A stretch of 64,000 nucleotides of DNA from ASV31 sp965229765 (GTDB taxonomy: Bacteria; Pseudomonadota; Alphaproteobacteria; Rhodobacterales; Rhodobacteraceae), in the NCBI GenBank assembly GCA_965229765.1, contig CBDDJT010000003.1, positions 992,001-1,056,000 of the forward strand, given 5' to 3'. Below are positions 17,039 to 24,802 of this stretch, piece by piece (position 1 is the stretch's first letter; every line of letters begins with the position of its first letter). The translations under genes and the position numbers were made by a program. The notes under the pieces are model-generated. The model saw only the letters and a program-made list of their open reading frames with translations. It was not told the origin of the DNA and searched no databases.

Positions 17039-17905
17039 ATGGACATCTTTCTGACAGGCCTTCTGCTTGGCGGCACCTATGCGCTGATCGCGATGGGGCT
17101 GAACCTGCAATATGGCGTCGCCCGCATCATGAACCTTGCCAACGGCGAAATGCTGGTGGCCGGCGGCTTCTGCGCGTTCTGGTTCTACACCGCCGGACAG
17201 GTCTCGCCCTTTCTGACGGTGGCCATCGTCGCGCCGCTTGCCTTCGCGGCGAACTGGCTGATCTATCAGGTGATGCTGCGCCCGCTGGTCAAGCGCGCCA
17301 AGACCCGTGGTCAGCTTGAAACGGATTCCATTCTTGCGACATTCGGACTGTCCTTCGTGGCCGTGGGCCTGATGCTGGCGGTCTTCGGCGGGGACTATTT
17401 CAACTATTCCTACCTGTCGCGCCCCGTCACCTTCGCGGGCGAGAACTATGGCCTGAACCGCGTCGCGGCCTTCCTTGGCGCCGTGGTCATCTGCGGGCTG
17501 CTCTACCTGTGGCTCAACCGCAGCCGCGCCGGCCTGTCGATGCGCGCCATCGCCACCGCGCCCGCCAGCGCCCGCCTTGTCGGCATCAGCGTGGGCCACC
17601 TCGCGGCCATCGCCTTTGCCCTTGGCGGCGCGGTCACGGCGACCGGCGGCGCGCTGATCTCGACCTTCCTGACGCTCGACGCCTCGACCGGGGTGATGTT
17701 CACGCTCAAGGCGCTGATCATCGTCATCATGGGCGGCGTCGGCGACGTGCGCGGCACCATCGTCGCCGCGCTCCTGCTCGGCGTCGTCGAAACCCTCGTC
17801 GCCAGCCTGATCGACCCGGGCCTGACGCTGGCCGCCGCCTACACGCTCTTCATCCTTATCCTGCTGTTCCGCCCGCAGGGCCTGTTCGGAAGGCGCCAGA
17901 CATGA
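17039..17905 (+). CDS. Liv-type ABC transporter permease (LivH-like)
   Basis: A 288-residue inner-membrane permease of the branched-chain amino acid (HAAT) family. It has about eight hydrophobic segments and begins MDIFLTGLLLGGTYALIAMGLNL. The motif NRSRAGLSMRAIATAPASARLVGI is the EAA-like cytoplasmic loop that contacts the ATPase. It overlaps the next gene by 4 bp (ATGA). It forms the translocation pore with the LivM-like partner. Confidence 0.93.
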   Translation: MDIFLTGLLLGGTYALIAMGLNLQYGVARIMNLANGEMLVAGGFCAFWFYTAGQVSPFLTVAIVAPLAFAANWLIYQVMLRPLVKRAKTRGQLETDSILATFGLSFVAVGLMLAVFGGDYFNYSYLSRPVTFAGENYGLNRVAAFLGAVVICGLLYLWLNRSRAGLSMRAIATAPASARLVGISVGHLAAIAFALGGAVTATGGALISTFLTLDASTGVMFTLKALIIVIMGGVGDVRGTIVAALLLGVVETLVASLIDPGLTLAAAYTLFILILLFRPQGLFGRRQT

Positions 17906-18834
17906 CCGCGTCCGAAATCCGCACGCTCCTTCTCGCCGCCGTCGGCCTCGGCATCGCCGCGCTCCTGCCGCTTACCGGCTCGGGCTACTGGCTGGGCCTC
18001 GGGCTCAACATCGCCATGTTCACGGTGCTCGCCACCAGCTGGGCGCTCTTCTCCGGGCCGACCCACTATATCTCGCTGGCCACCGCCGCCTTCTTCGGGC
18101 TGGGCACCTATACCGTGGGCCTTGGGTTCGAGACTCTGCCCTACTGGTCGCTTGTCGCCCTCGCCGGCGTCCTCGGCGCCGTCCTCGCCGCGCTCGTGGG
18201 CCTCGCCACGCTGCGCCTGTCTGGCGTCTACTTCGTGATCTTCACGCTGGGCCTTGCCGAACTCGTGCGCCAGGTCATCACCTGGGCACAGAACATGTCG
18301 GGGCAAAAGGGCCTCTACGTCCTGACCGACATCACCGAGGATCACATCTACTGGCAACTGGTCGGGCTGGCGGCTGTCGTCTACCTCGCGGGCTGGCTGA
18401 TCGGACGCTCGCGCCTCGGCTTCGCGTTGCGCATCATCGGCGACGACGAAGAGGTCGCGCGCCACTCGGGCATCGACACCGCCCGCGCCAAGGTTCTGCT
18501 TTTCATGGTGCCGGGCGCGGTCGCCGCGATCACCGGCGCGATGCTGGCGCCACGCTACGTCTATATCGAACCCTCGCTCGCCTTCACCCCGATGCTGTCC
18601 TTCCAGGTGGTCATCATGGCCCTGCTGGGCGGGTCCGGCCGGCTTTGGGGGCCGCTGGTGGGCGTGATCCCCTTCGCCCTCATGTGGGAAACGATCTCGT
18701 CGACCTTTCCCAACCAGACGATGCTGTTGCTTGGCGTGACCTTCCTCGTCATCGTCTATGTCCTGCCCAAGGGCTTCGTCGGGCTGATCGAGACCATCCG
18801 GCGCAGGCTGACAAACCGCGAGGGCTGGACATGA
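17902..18834 (+). CDS. Liv-type ABC transporter permease (LivM-like)
   Basis: A 310-residue inner-membrane permease and partner of the LivH-like protein. It has multiple hydrophobic segments. The ATPase-contact loop is GRSRLGFALRIIGDDEEVARHSGID, and GGSGRLWGPLVGVIPF lies near the end, as in LivM. The ATG at 17902 overlaps the upstream stop (ATGA), and its own stop overlaps the LivG-like start in the same way, so the three genes are tightly coupled. Confidence 0.93.
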   Translation: MTASEIRTLLLAAVGLGIAALLPLTGSGYWLGLGLNIAMFTVLATSWALFSGPTHYISLATAAFFGLGTYTVGLGFETLPYWSLVALAGVLGAVLAALVGLATLRLSGVYFVIFTLGLAELVRQVITWAQNMSGQKGLYVLTDITEDHIYWQLVGLAAVVYLAGWLIGRSRLGFALRIIGDDEEVARHSGIDTARAKVLLFMVPGAVAAITGAMLAPRYVYIEPSLAFTPMLSFQVVIMALLGGSGRLWGPLVGVIPFALMWETISSTFPNQTMLLLGVTFLVIVYVLPKGFVGLIETIRRRLTNREGWT

Positions 18835-19568
18835 GAGCCGCCGCCCCCGTCCTGTCGGTCCGCGGCGCGACAAAGCGCTTCGGCGGGCTCGTGGCCGTCA
18901 ACGCCATCGACTTCGACGTGACCGAACATCAGGTCATGGGCCTGATCGGGCCGAACGGCTCCGGCAAGTCGACCACGCTCAACCTGATCTCGGGCGCGCT
19001 GAAACCCACCGCCGGCACGATCTCGCTGCGCGGCACGCCGATCACCGGACTGGCGCCCCAGCGTATCACCCACAAGGGCATCGCCCGCACCTTCCAGCTG
19101 GTGCGCCTGCTGCCGTCGATGAACGTGCGCGACAACGTGGTGGCCGGCGCCGTCTTTGGGCACCGCCGCCGCTGGGGGGCAGAGGCGGCGGCACATGCCG
19201 ACGCGCTCCTTGACCGGGTGGGCCTTGGCGGCAAGGGCGACATGCCGGTGGGGCAGCTGACCTATATCGATACCAAGCGGGTGGAACTTGCTCGCGTGCT
19301 GGCGGGGGACCCGACGCTTCTGCTGCTCGACGAATGGCTGGCGGGGCTGAACCCGACCGAACTGGGGATCGGAATCGACCTGATCCGCTCGCTCCGGGAC
19401 GAAGGCCGCACGATCATCCTTGTGGAACACGTCATGGACGCCATCCGCTCGCTCTGCGACCGCTGCGTGGTGATGTCCTCGGGCAGCAAGATCGCCGAAG
19501 GCACGCCCGCGCAGGTGCTTTCCGACGCGGACGTGATCCGCGCCTACCTGGGGGATGACGATGACTAG
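18831..19568 (+). CDS. Liv-type ABC transporter ATP-binding protein (LivG-like)
   Basis: A 245-residue ABC ATPase with Walker A GPNGSGKST, the Q-loop region near RTFQLVRLLPSMNV, and Walker B LLLLDEWLAGLNP. The usual signature LSxGQ is replaced by the unusual PVGQLTYIDTKRVELARVLA: a gene-specific variant of the LSGG signature region, which may affect ATPase activity. The Walker B aspartate-glutamate pair is kept. The ATG overlaps the upstream stop. It normally pairs with the LivF-like ATPase, which here starts only after a 155-bp spacer with four palindromes. Confidence 0.9.
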   Translation: MRAAAPVLSVRGATKRFGGLVAVNAIDFDVTEHQVMGLIGPNGSGKSTTLNLISGALKPTAGTISLRGTPITGLAPQRITHKGIARTFQLVRLLPSMNVRDNVVAGAVFGHRRRWGAEAAAHADALLDRVGLGGKGDMPVGQLTYIDTKRVELARVLAGDPTLLLLDEWLAGLNPTELGIGIDLIRSLRDEGRTIILVEHVMDAIRSLCDRCVVMSSGSKIAEGTPAQVLSDADVIRAYLGDDDD

Positions 19569-19588
19569 GCGCCCCCCTCACCACCGTG

Positions 19589-19610
19589 GCAGGGTTTTCG
19601 AAAACCCTGC
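19589..19610. repeat. TTCGAA-type palindrome, copy 3
   Basis: A 22-bp perfect palindrome with half-site GCAGGGTTTTC, directly after the LivG-like gene. First of four in this spacer. Confidence 0.85.
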
Positions 19611-19634
19611 GAAAGAGCCTTCGAAGGCTCTTTC
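19611..19634. repeat. TTCGAA-type palindrome, copy 4
   Basis: A 24-bp perfect palindrome with half-site GAAAGAGCCTTC. It abuts copy 3 with no gap. Confidence 0.85.
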
Positions 19635-19658
19635 GGGCCCCGGCCCGGCGACCCGCGC

Positions 19659-19682
19659 GCAAGAGCTTTCGAAAGCTCTTGC
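19659..19682. repeat. TTCGAA-type palindrome, copy 5
   Basis: A 24-bp perfect palindrome with half-site GCAAGAGCTTTC. A 24-bp GC-rich spacer separates it from copy 4. Confidence 0.85.
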
Positions 19683-19704
19683 CAAAATTCTTCGAAGAAT
19701 TTTG
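19683..19704. repeat. TTCGAA-type palindrome, copy 6
   Basis: A 22-bp perfect palindrome with half-site CAAAATTCTTC. It abuts copy 5 and ends 19 bp before the LivF-like start. Confidence 0.85.
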
Positions 19705-19723
19705 CCCGCAACGGAGACTGCCG

Positions 19724-20941
19724 ATGCTTGAGGTTCAGGGGCTTTCAGTGGCCTACGGCCAGCACCGCGCGCTGGAAGACGCCAGCCTGCGCGTCGCGCC
19801 CGGCGAAATCGTGGTCATCCTCGGCGCCAACGGCGCCGGAAAGTCGACGCTGCTCAAGGCCGTGTCGGGCATCTGCGAGGGCCAGGTCAATGGCTCGATC
19901 ACGCTCGACGGACACGAACTGACGGGCCTTTCGCCTGATCGCATCGTCGAGGAGGGCATCGCACTGGTGCCAGAGGGGCGCGGCGTCTTCGCGGAACTGA
20001 CCGTGCGCGAGAACCTGACGCTTGGCGCCTATGCGGGCCGGGCCCGCGACGAAGAGGCGGCGAACCTCGCCCGCGTCTACGAGCTGTTCCCTAAGCTGCG
20101 CGAACGCGGCCGGCAGGTGGTGCGCACCATGTCGGGCGGCGAACAGCAGATGGTCGCCATCGGCCGCGCGATGATGTCGAACCCGCAGGTCCTGACACTG
20201 GACGAACCCTCGCTGGGACTGTCGCCGCTTCTGTGCAAGGAGTTGTTCCAGAACCTTGCCCGCGTGCGCGACCTCGGGCTTGGCGTGCTGCTGGTGGAAC
20301 AGAACGCGCGCCAGTCGCTGGCCATCGCCGACCGGGGCTATCTTCTGGAGAACGCCCATATCGTGCATCAGGACAGCGCCGAGGCGCTGCGCAGCGACCC
20401 CGCCGTGCAGGCCGCCTATCTCGGCGCGGGCGGGGCGGCGGCGCCGCACACCTATGACGACGTCACCGACACGGCGCCGCACGGGGACGCGCCCCCCCCG
20501 GCAGCCGACCTGCCGCGGATCGAACCCCGCGCCCGATCGACCCGGACACGGTCCGCCGACGCGGTGCTCGGCGCCTCCATCGCCGACCTTGTCGCCGGCG
20601 CCAGCGCCCGCACCGCGGCCAGCGTCAGCGAAAGGCGCGCCGCGCCTGCGGCAACGGACGCGGGCGCGCACAACGACCGGCTGGCCGCCACGCTGGACGA
20701 GATCGCGCGCGCCGCGCAGGCCGCCCGGGCCCGGCGCGGGCGCCTCGCGGCGATGGAACGCGACCGTCCCCCGGCCGATCCCGCGCCGACGCAGCGCCGA
20801 CGTGACGCCGACGTGATGCCGACGTCCCGATCCGGGGCCGAAACGGCCCCGCCCGTCACCCTTGAAATCTACCGCGCGCCCCGGGTCGAGGTCTATCGCC
20901 GCCGCCCCGGCGCCGCCGAATTCGACCGCAAGGAAGGATAG
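19724..20941 (+). CDS. Liv-type ABC transporter ATP-binding protein (LivF-like) with long C-terminal extension
   Basis: A 405-residue protein. Residues 1-235 are a normal LivF ATPase with Walker A GANGAGKST, signature MSGGEQQMVAIGRA, Walker B VLTLDEPSLGLSP and H-loop-like VLLVEQNARQ. LivF usually ends near residue 235-240. Here about 165 more residues follow, rich in Ala, Arg and Pro with a predicted helical stretch (ARTAASVSERR, LDEIARAAQAARARRGR), and no recognised domain. The ATG at 19724 has GGAG 7-8 bp before it. The extension is in frame with no stop, so it is probably translated. Confidence 0.88.
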   Translation: MLEVQGLSVAYGQHRALEDASLRVAPGEIVVILGANGAGKSTLLKAVSGICEGQVNGSITLDGHELTGLSPDRIVEEGIALVPEGRGVFAELTVRENLTLGAYAGRARDEEAANLARVYELFPKLRERGRQVVRTMSGGEQQMVAIGRAMMSNPQVLTLDEPSLGLSPLLCKELFQNLARVRDLGLGVLLVEQNARQSLAIADRGYLLENAHIVHQDSAEALRSDPAVQAAYLGAGGAAAPHTYDDVTDTAPHGDAPPPAADLPRIEPRARSTRTRSADAVLGASIADLVAGASARTAASVSERRAAPAATDAGAHNDRLAATLDEIARAAQAARARRGRLAAMERDRPPADPAPTQRRRDADVMPTSRSGAETAPPVTLEIYRAPRVEVYRRRPGAAEFDRKEG

Positions 20942-20944
20942 CAG

Positions 20945-22420
20945 ATGCTCGACGACCTGCACCGCACCAAGACCCTACGGGGGATGTATATCGGCGGCGA
21001 ATGGCGCCCCTCGGCGCGCACGTTCGACGATGTGAACCCCTCTGACGGAAGCATCTTCGCCAAGGCGCCAGAGGGCGGCCGGGCCGAGGCGCGCGCCGCG
21101 ATCGAAGCCGCCCAGCGCGCCTTTCCCGCCTGGTCCGCCCTGCCCTTCCAGGAACGCGCGCATGCCATGCTGAAAATCGCCGACGTCTGGGAACGCCGCG
21201 CCCCCGACTTCGTCGCCGCCGCCCAGTCCGAAGGCGGCGGCTGGTTCGGCAAGGGCATGTTCGAAGTCGGCTATGTCGCCGAGGTTTTCCGCGCCGCCGC
21301 AGGCGTTTGCTATGGCCCCATCGGCGAGGTGCTGCCTTCCGAGCACGGCAAGGTGTCGACCGCGGTGCGCTATCCGATGGGCGTGGTCAGCGTCATCTCG
21401 CCCTGGAACATGCCGGGCATCCTGACCTCGCGCGGCTTTGCCTTTCCGATGGCCGCGGGCAATACGATCGTGCTGAAACCGTCCGAGGACACGCCCTATG
21501 CCGGCGGGCTGCTCTTTGCCGAAGTGCTTGAAGAAGCGGGGATTCCCGCCGGCGTCTTCAACGTCGTCACCTGCTCGCGCGACAACGTGCAGGAGATGGG
21601 CGACGAACTGGTCGAGAACCCGCTGGTCAAGGGTATCTCGTTCACCGGCTCCACCCCCGTGGGCCGCCAGATCGCCGCGCGCGCGGGGGCGCATCTGAAA
21701 AAGGCCTGTGTCGAGCTTGGCGGCAAGGACAGCCTGATCGTGCTGGAAGACGCCGACATGGACCGCGCCACAAGCGCCGCCAGCTTCGGCAGCTTCATGC
21801 ACCAGGGCCAGATCTGCATGTCGGTCGAGAAGGTGCTGGTGCAGGAAAGCGTCTATCCCGAGTTCCTGCGCCGCTTCGTCGAACGGGCGGCAAAGCTGAA
21901 GACCGGCAACGTCGCGGACAAATCCAACGTCATCGGCCCGCTGATCAACGACCGGCAGGTCGCGCGGGTGAAGCACCAGATCGAGGACGCGCTGGCAAAG
22001 GGCGCCAAGCTGGCACTTGGCGGCACGGTGCGCGACCGCTTCGTGGAACCCACGATCCTGACGAATGTCACCCCCGACATGGCCGTCTGGCAGGACGAAA
22101 CCTTCGGCCCCGTCGCCGTGGTCGTGCCCTTCCGCACGGATGCCGAGGCCATCGCGCTGAACAACGACACGGAATACGGGCTGTCGGCGGGGATCATCAC
22201 CGCAAACGAGGATCGTGCGCTGGCCATGGCCGCGCGGCTGGAAACCGGCATGTGCCACGTCAACTGCTCGTCCATCAACGACGAGCCGCACGTTCCCTTC
22301 GGCGGCACCAAGGCCTCGGGCGTGGGCCGGCACGGGGGCCGCTGGTCGATGGAAACCTTCACCGAGACGCGCTGGATCACGCTGGATCGCGGCGGCCGTC
22401 CTTTCCCGCCGGTGTTCTGA
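20945..22420 (+). CDS. Aldehyde dehydrogenase (second of the operon)
   Basis: A 491-residue NAD(P)-dependent aldehyde dehydrogenase. The catalytic Cys is C291 in HQGQICMSVEK, the conserved base Glu lies in VELGGKDSLIV, and the nucleotide-binding region is ISPWNMPGIL. It starts 3 bp after the LivF-like stop and its stop overlaps the next start by one base. It is a full-length paralogue of the first aldehyde dehydrogenase of the operon, but clearly diverged. Two such enzymes in one operon suggest two aldehyde oxidation steps or two related substrates. Confidence 0.92.
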   Translation: MLDDLHRTKTLRGMYIGGEWRPSARTFDDVNPSDGSIFAKAPEGGRAEARAAIEAAQRAFPAWSALPFQERAHAMLKIADVWERRAPDFVAAAQSEGGGWFGKGMFEVGYVAEVFRAAAGVCYGPIGEVLPSEHGKVSTAVRYPMGVVSVISPWNMPGILTSRGFAFPMAAGNTIVLKPSEDTPYAGGLLFAEVLEEAGIPAGVFNVVTCSRDNVQEMGDELVENPLVKGISFTGSTPVGRQIAARAGAHLKKACVELGGKDSLIVLEDADMDRATSAASFGSFMHQGQICMSVEKVLVQESVYPEFLRRFVERAAKLKTGNVADKSNVIGPLINDRQVARVKHQIEDALAKGAKLALGGTVRDRFVEPTILTNVTPDMAVWQDETFGPVAVVVPFRTDAEAIALNNDTEYGLSAGIITANEDRALAMAARLETGMCHVNCSSINDEPHVPFGGTKASGVGRHGGRWSMETFTETRWITLDRGGRPFPPVF

Positions 22421-23226
22421 TGGCGGCGACCTGGGAAAGCGGCCCGCTGCTGAAGGGCAAGACGATCGTCGTCACCGGCTCTGCCTCGGGCATCGGGCTG
22501 GAAACCGCGCGGCTGTGCACCAAGCTTGGCGCCACGGTGCTGGGCGTGGACGTGACCAAGCGTTTCGACCATGTCGAGGAGTTCTACCGCGCCGACCTGA
22601 CGGACCCGCGCACCATCGACGCGCTGGTCGATGCGCTGCCTCAGGGCATCGACGGGCTTGCCAACATCGCCGGGCTTCCGCCCACCGCCCCGGCGGAAAA
22701 GGTGTTGAACGTCAACCTCTTCGGGCTGAAGCGCCTGACGCTGGGCCTCATCCCCAAGCTGTCGAAGGGCGCCAGCATCGTCAACCTCGCCTCGCTGGCG
22801 GGCTTCGGCTGGCCGCAATCGGCAGAGGCGATCAAGGCCAGCGAGCACGCGGACATGGATGCGCTTGGCCCCTTCATGGACCGATTTGAGATCACCAACG
22901 CGGGCGGGCGCAGCTATTTCTTTTCCAAGGAAGCACTGATCGTCTGGACAATGCAGAACCGCTGGACATGGCGTGACCGGGGCATCCGGATGAACACCGT
23001 CAGCCCCGGCCCGGTCGATACCCCGATCCTGGGCGACTTTCTTGAAACGCTCGGCGCCCGCGCCGAGGAGGACGCCCGCGTGATGGACCGCCCCGGCACG
23101 CCGCAGGACATCGCGCCCGTGGTCGCCTTTCTGCTGTCGGACATGACCAGCTGGATCCGTGGCACCAACATCCCAGTCGACGGGGGCATGTCGTCGAACA
23201 TCCTGTGCGAAATGCACGGGCACTAA
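22420..23226 (+). CDS. Short-chain dehydrogenase (coniferyl-alcohol dehydrogenase / 3-alpha-HSD type)
   Basis: A 268-residue SDR with glycine motif TGSASGIG, active-site YFFSKEA (Tyr-x3-Lys) and the C-terminal IPVDGGMSSN. The N-A-G motif is NIAG. The compact layout without the usual NNAG and with a long helix before YxxxK resembles coniferyl-alcohol dehydrogenase and 3-alpha-hydroxysteroid dehydrogenases. It would oxidise an alcohol to the aldehyde that the neighbouring dehydrogenases convert to an acid. The start overlaps the upstream stop (TGATG). Confidence 0.85.
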   Translation: MAATWESGPLLKGKTIVVTGSASGIGLETARLCTKLGATVLGVDVTKRFDHVEEFYRADLTDPRTIDALVDALPQGIDGLANIAGLPPTAPAEKVLNVNLFGLKRLTLGLIPKLSKGASIVNLASLAGFGWPQSAEAIKASEHADMDALGPFMDRFEITNAGGRSYFFSKEALIVWTMQNRWTWRDRGIRMNTVSPGPVDTPILGDFLETLGARAEEDARVMDRPGTPQDIAPVVAFLLSDMTSWIRGTNIPVDGGMSSNILCEMHGH

Positions 23227-23242
23227 CGGAGGAGACCGAGAA

Positions 23243-24802
23243 ATGTCGGCCCTGGCCTGGATCATCCTTCTGATCGCGATCGTCGCCGTCCTGGTGGTGC
23301 TTGCGGCATGGTTCTACGAACGCGCCACCAACGAGGTGAGCCTTGTGAAGACCGGCGTCGGCGGCCGCAAGGTCGTGATCGACGGCGGCACGCTGGCGAT
23401 CCCCTATTTCCACGAGATCACGCGCGTGAACATGCAGACTCTGCGATTGTCGGTGGCGCGAACGGGCGACCAGTCTCTTATCACCAACGACCGCTTGCGG
23501 GTGGACGTGGGGGCCGAGTTCTACGTCTCGGTCCAGCCCGAGGCCGAGGCCATCGCCCGCGCCGCGCAGACGCTGGGCAAGCGGCTGTTCCAGCCCGACC
23601 AGTTGCGCGCGCTGATCGACGGGATGCTGGTGGACGCCATGCGGTCCGTCGCGGCGCGGCTGACCATGGACGAGTTGCACGAGAACCGCGCCCAGTTCGT
23701 GGCCGAGGTGCGCGGCGCGCTGGTCGAGCCGCTGGGCCGCTACGGGCTTCAGATCGACAGCGTGTCTCTCTCGGCGCTGGATCAGACGCCGTTTTCGGCG
23801 CTGGACGAGAACAACGCCTTCAACGCGGTCGGTATGCGCAAGCTGGCCGAGGTGATCGCCAAGTCCAAGAAGGAACGCGCCGAGATCGAAAGCGACAGCG
23901 AGGTCAGCGTGCGCCGCGCCGCCATGGAAGCGGCCAAGCGCAAGCTGGAAATCGACCTTGACCAGCGCCGCGCGGAAATCGCCCAGACGCAAGAGATCGA
24001 AACGTTGCTGGCCGCGCAGCTGGCTGAAGTCGCTCAGAAAAAAGCCGACAGCGAGCGCACGGCGGCGCAGGCGCGCATTCGGATGGAAACCGATATCCAG
24101 GCCGCCGACATCGCGCGCGAACAGCAGATCCGGGAGGCCGAGATCGCCCAGTCCCGCACGCTGGAACTGGCCGAACGCGACCGCCAGATCAAGCTGAGCG
24201 AGAAAAGCCAGGAGGAAAGCCGCGCCCAGGCCGATGCCGACACCGCGCGCGCCGAGGCGGTAAAGGCCGCCGAAGCGGTGCTGACCGCGCGCCAGATGGC
24301 CGAGGCAGAGCGGCGCAAGCGCCTTGCCCTGATCGCGGCAGAGGAGCAGGCCGAAGCCGCCGCCGCAAAGGCCCGCATCACGGCGGCCAGCGAGAAGGCT
24401 ACCGCAGCCGACCGCACCGCCGCGCGGCGCGAAGAGGCAGAGGCGATGAAGGCCATGGAACTGGCCCGCGCCGAGGCCACCCGCGCCCGGATCGAGGCCG
24501 AGAACGCGCGCTCTGACGCGATCGTGGCGATGGAACTGGAAAAGGCCCGGCTGGAGGCGATGCCGCGCATCATGGCCGAGATGGTCAAGCCCGCCGAGAA
24601 GATCGACCGCATCAGCGTCAACCACATCAGCGGCGGCCTGCGCGACCGGGGCGACGGGGCAGCGCCCCTGTCGCCGGTGAACCAGACCATTGAATCGATC
24701 ATGGACATGGCGCTTCAGCTTCCCACCCTGCAGAAACTGGGCGAAACGGTCAGCGCGAACCTGTCCGGCGTGTCCGAAAAAGGCGCGAAATCAGGCGACT
24801 AA
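23243..24802 (+). CDS. Flotillin-like SPFH-domain membrane protein
   Basis: A 519-residue protein. Residues 5-25 form one N-terminal membrane helix, then an SPFH/band-7 domain (about 30-200), then a very long Ala/Glu/Arg-rich coiled coil (about 205-450) as in bacterial flotillins (FloT/YqiK). It ends with a short hydrophobic-amphipathic tail. Flotillins organise membrane microdomains and oligomerise through the coiled coil. GGAGG lies near the start, which is 16 bp after the SDR stop, so it is the last gene of the Liv operon. A flotillin in a catabolic importer operon is unusual. The stop overlaps the convergent sulfatase stop. Confidence 0.9.
   Translation: MSALAWIILLIAIVAVLVVLAAWFYERATNEVSLVKTGVGGRKVVIDGGTLAIPYFHEITRVNMQTLRLSVARTGDQSLITNDRLRVDVGAEFYVSVQPEAEAIARAAQTLGKRLFQPDQLRALIDGMLVDAMRSVAARLTMDELHENRAQFVAEVRGALVEPLGRYGLQIDSVSLSALDQTPFSALDENNAFNAVGMRKLAEVIAKSKKERAEIESDSEVSVRRAAMEAAKRKLEIDLDQRRAEIAQTQEIETLLAAQLAEVAQKKADSERTAAQARIRMETDIQAADIAREQQIREAEIAQSRTLELAERDRQIKLSEKSQEESRAQADADTARAEAVKAAEAVLTARQMAEAERRKRLALIAAEEQAEAAAAKARITAASEKATAADRTAARREEAEAMKAMELARAEATRARIEAENARSDAIVAMELEKARLEAMPRIMAEMVKPAEKIDRISVNHISGGLRDRGDGAAPLSPVNQTIESIMDMALQLPTLQKLGETVSANLSGVSEKGAKSGD

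Noticed and set aside
23000..24625. Minus-strand open frame (541 codons) over the flotillin gene
   Set aside because: It mirrors the repetitive coiled-coil codons; no ribosome site and no family match.
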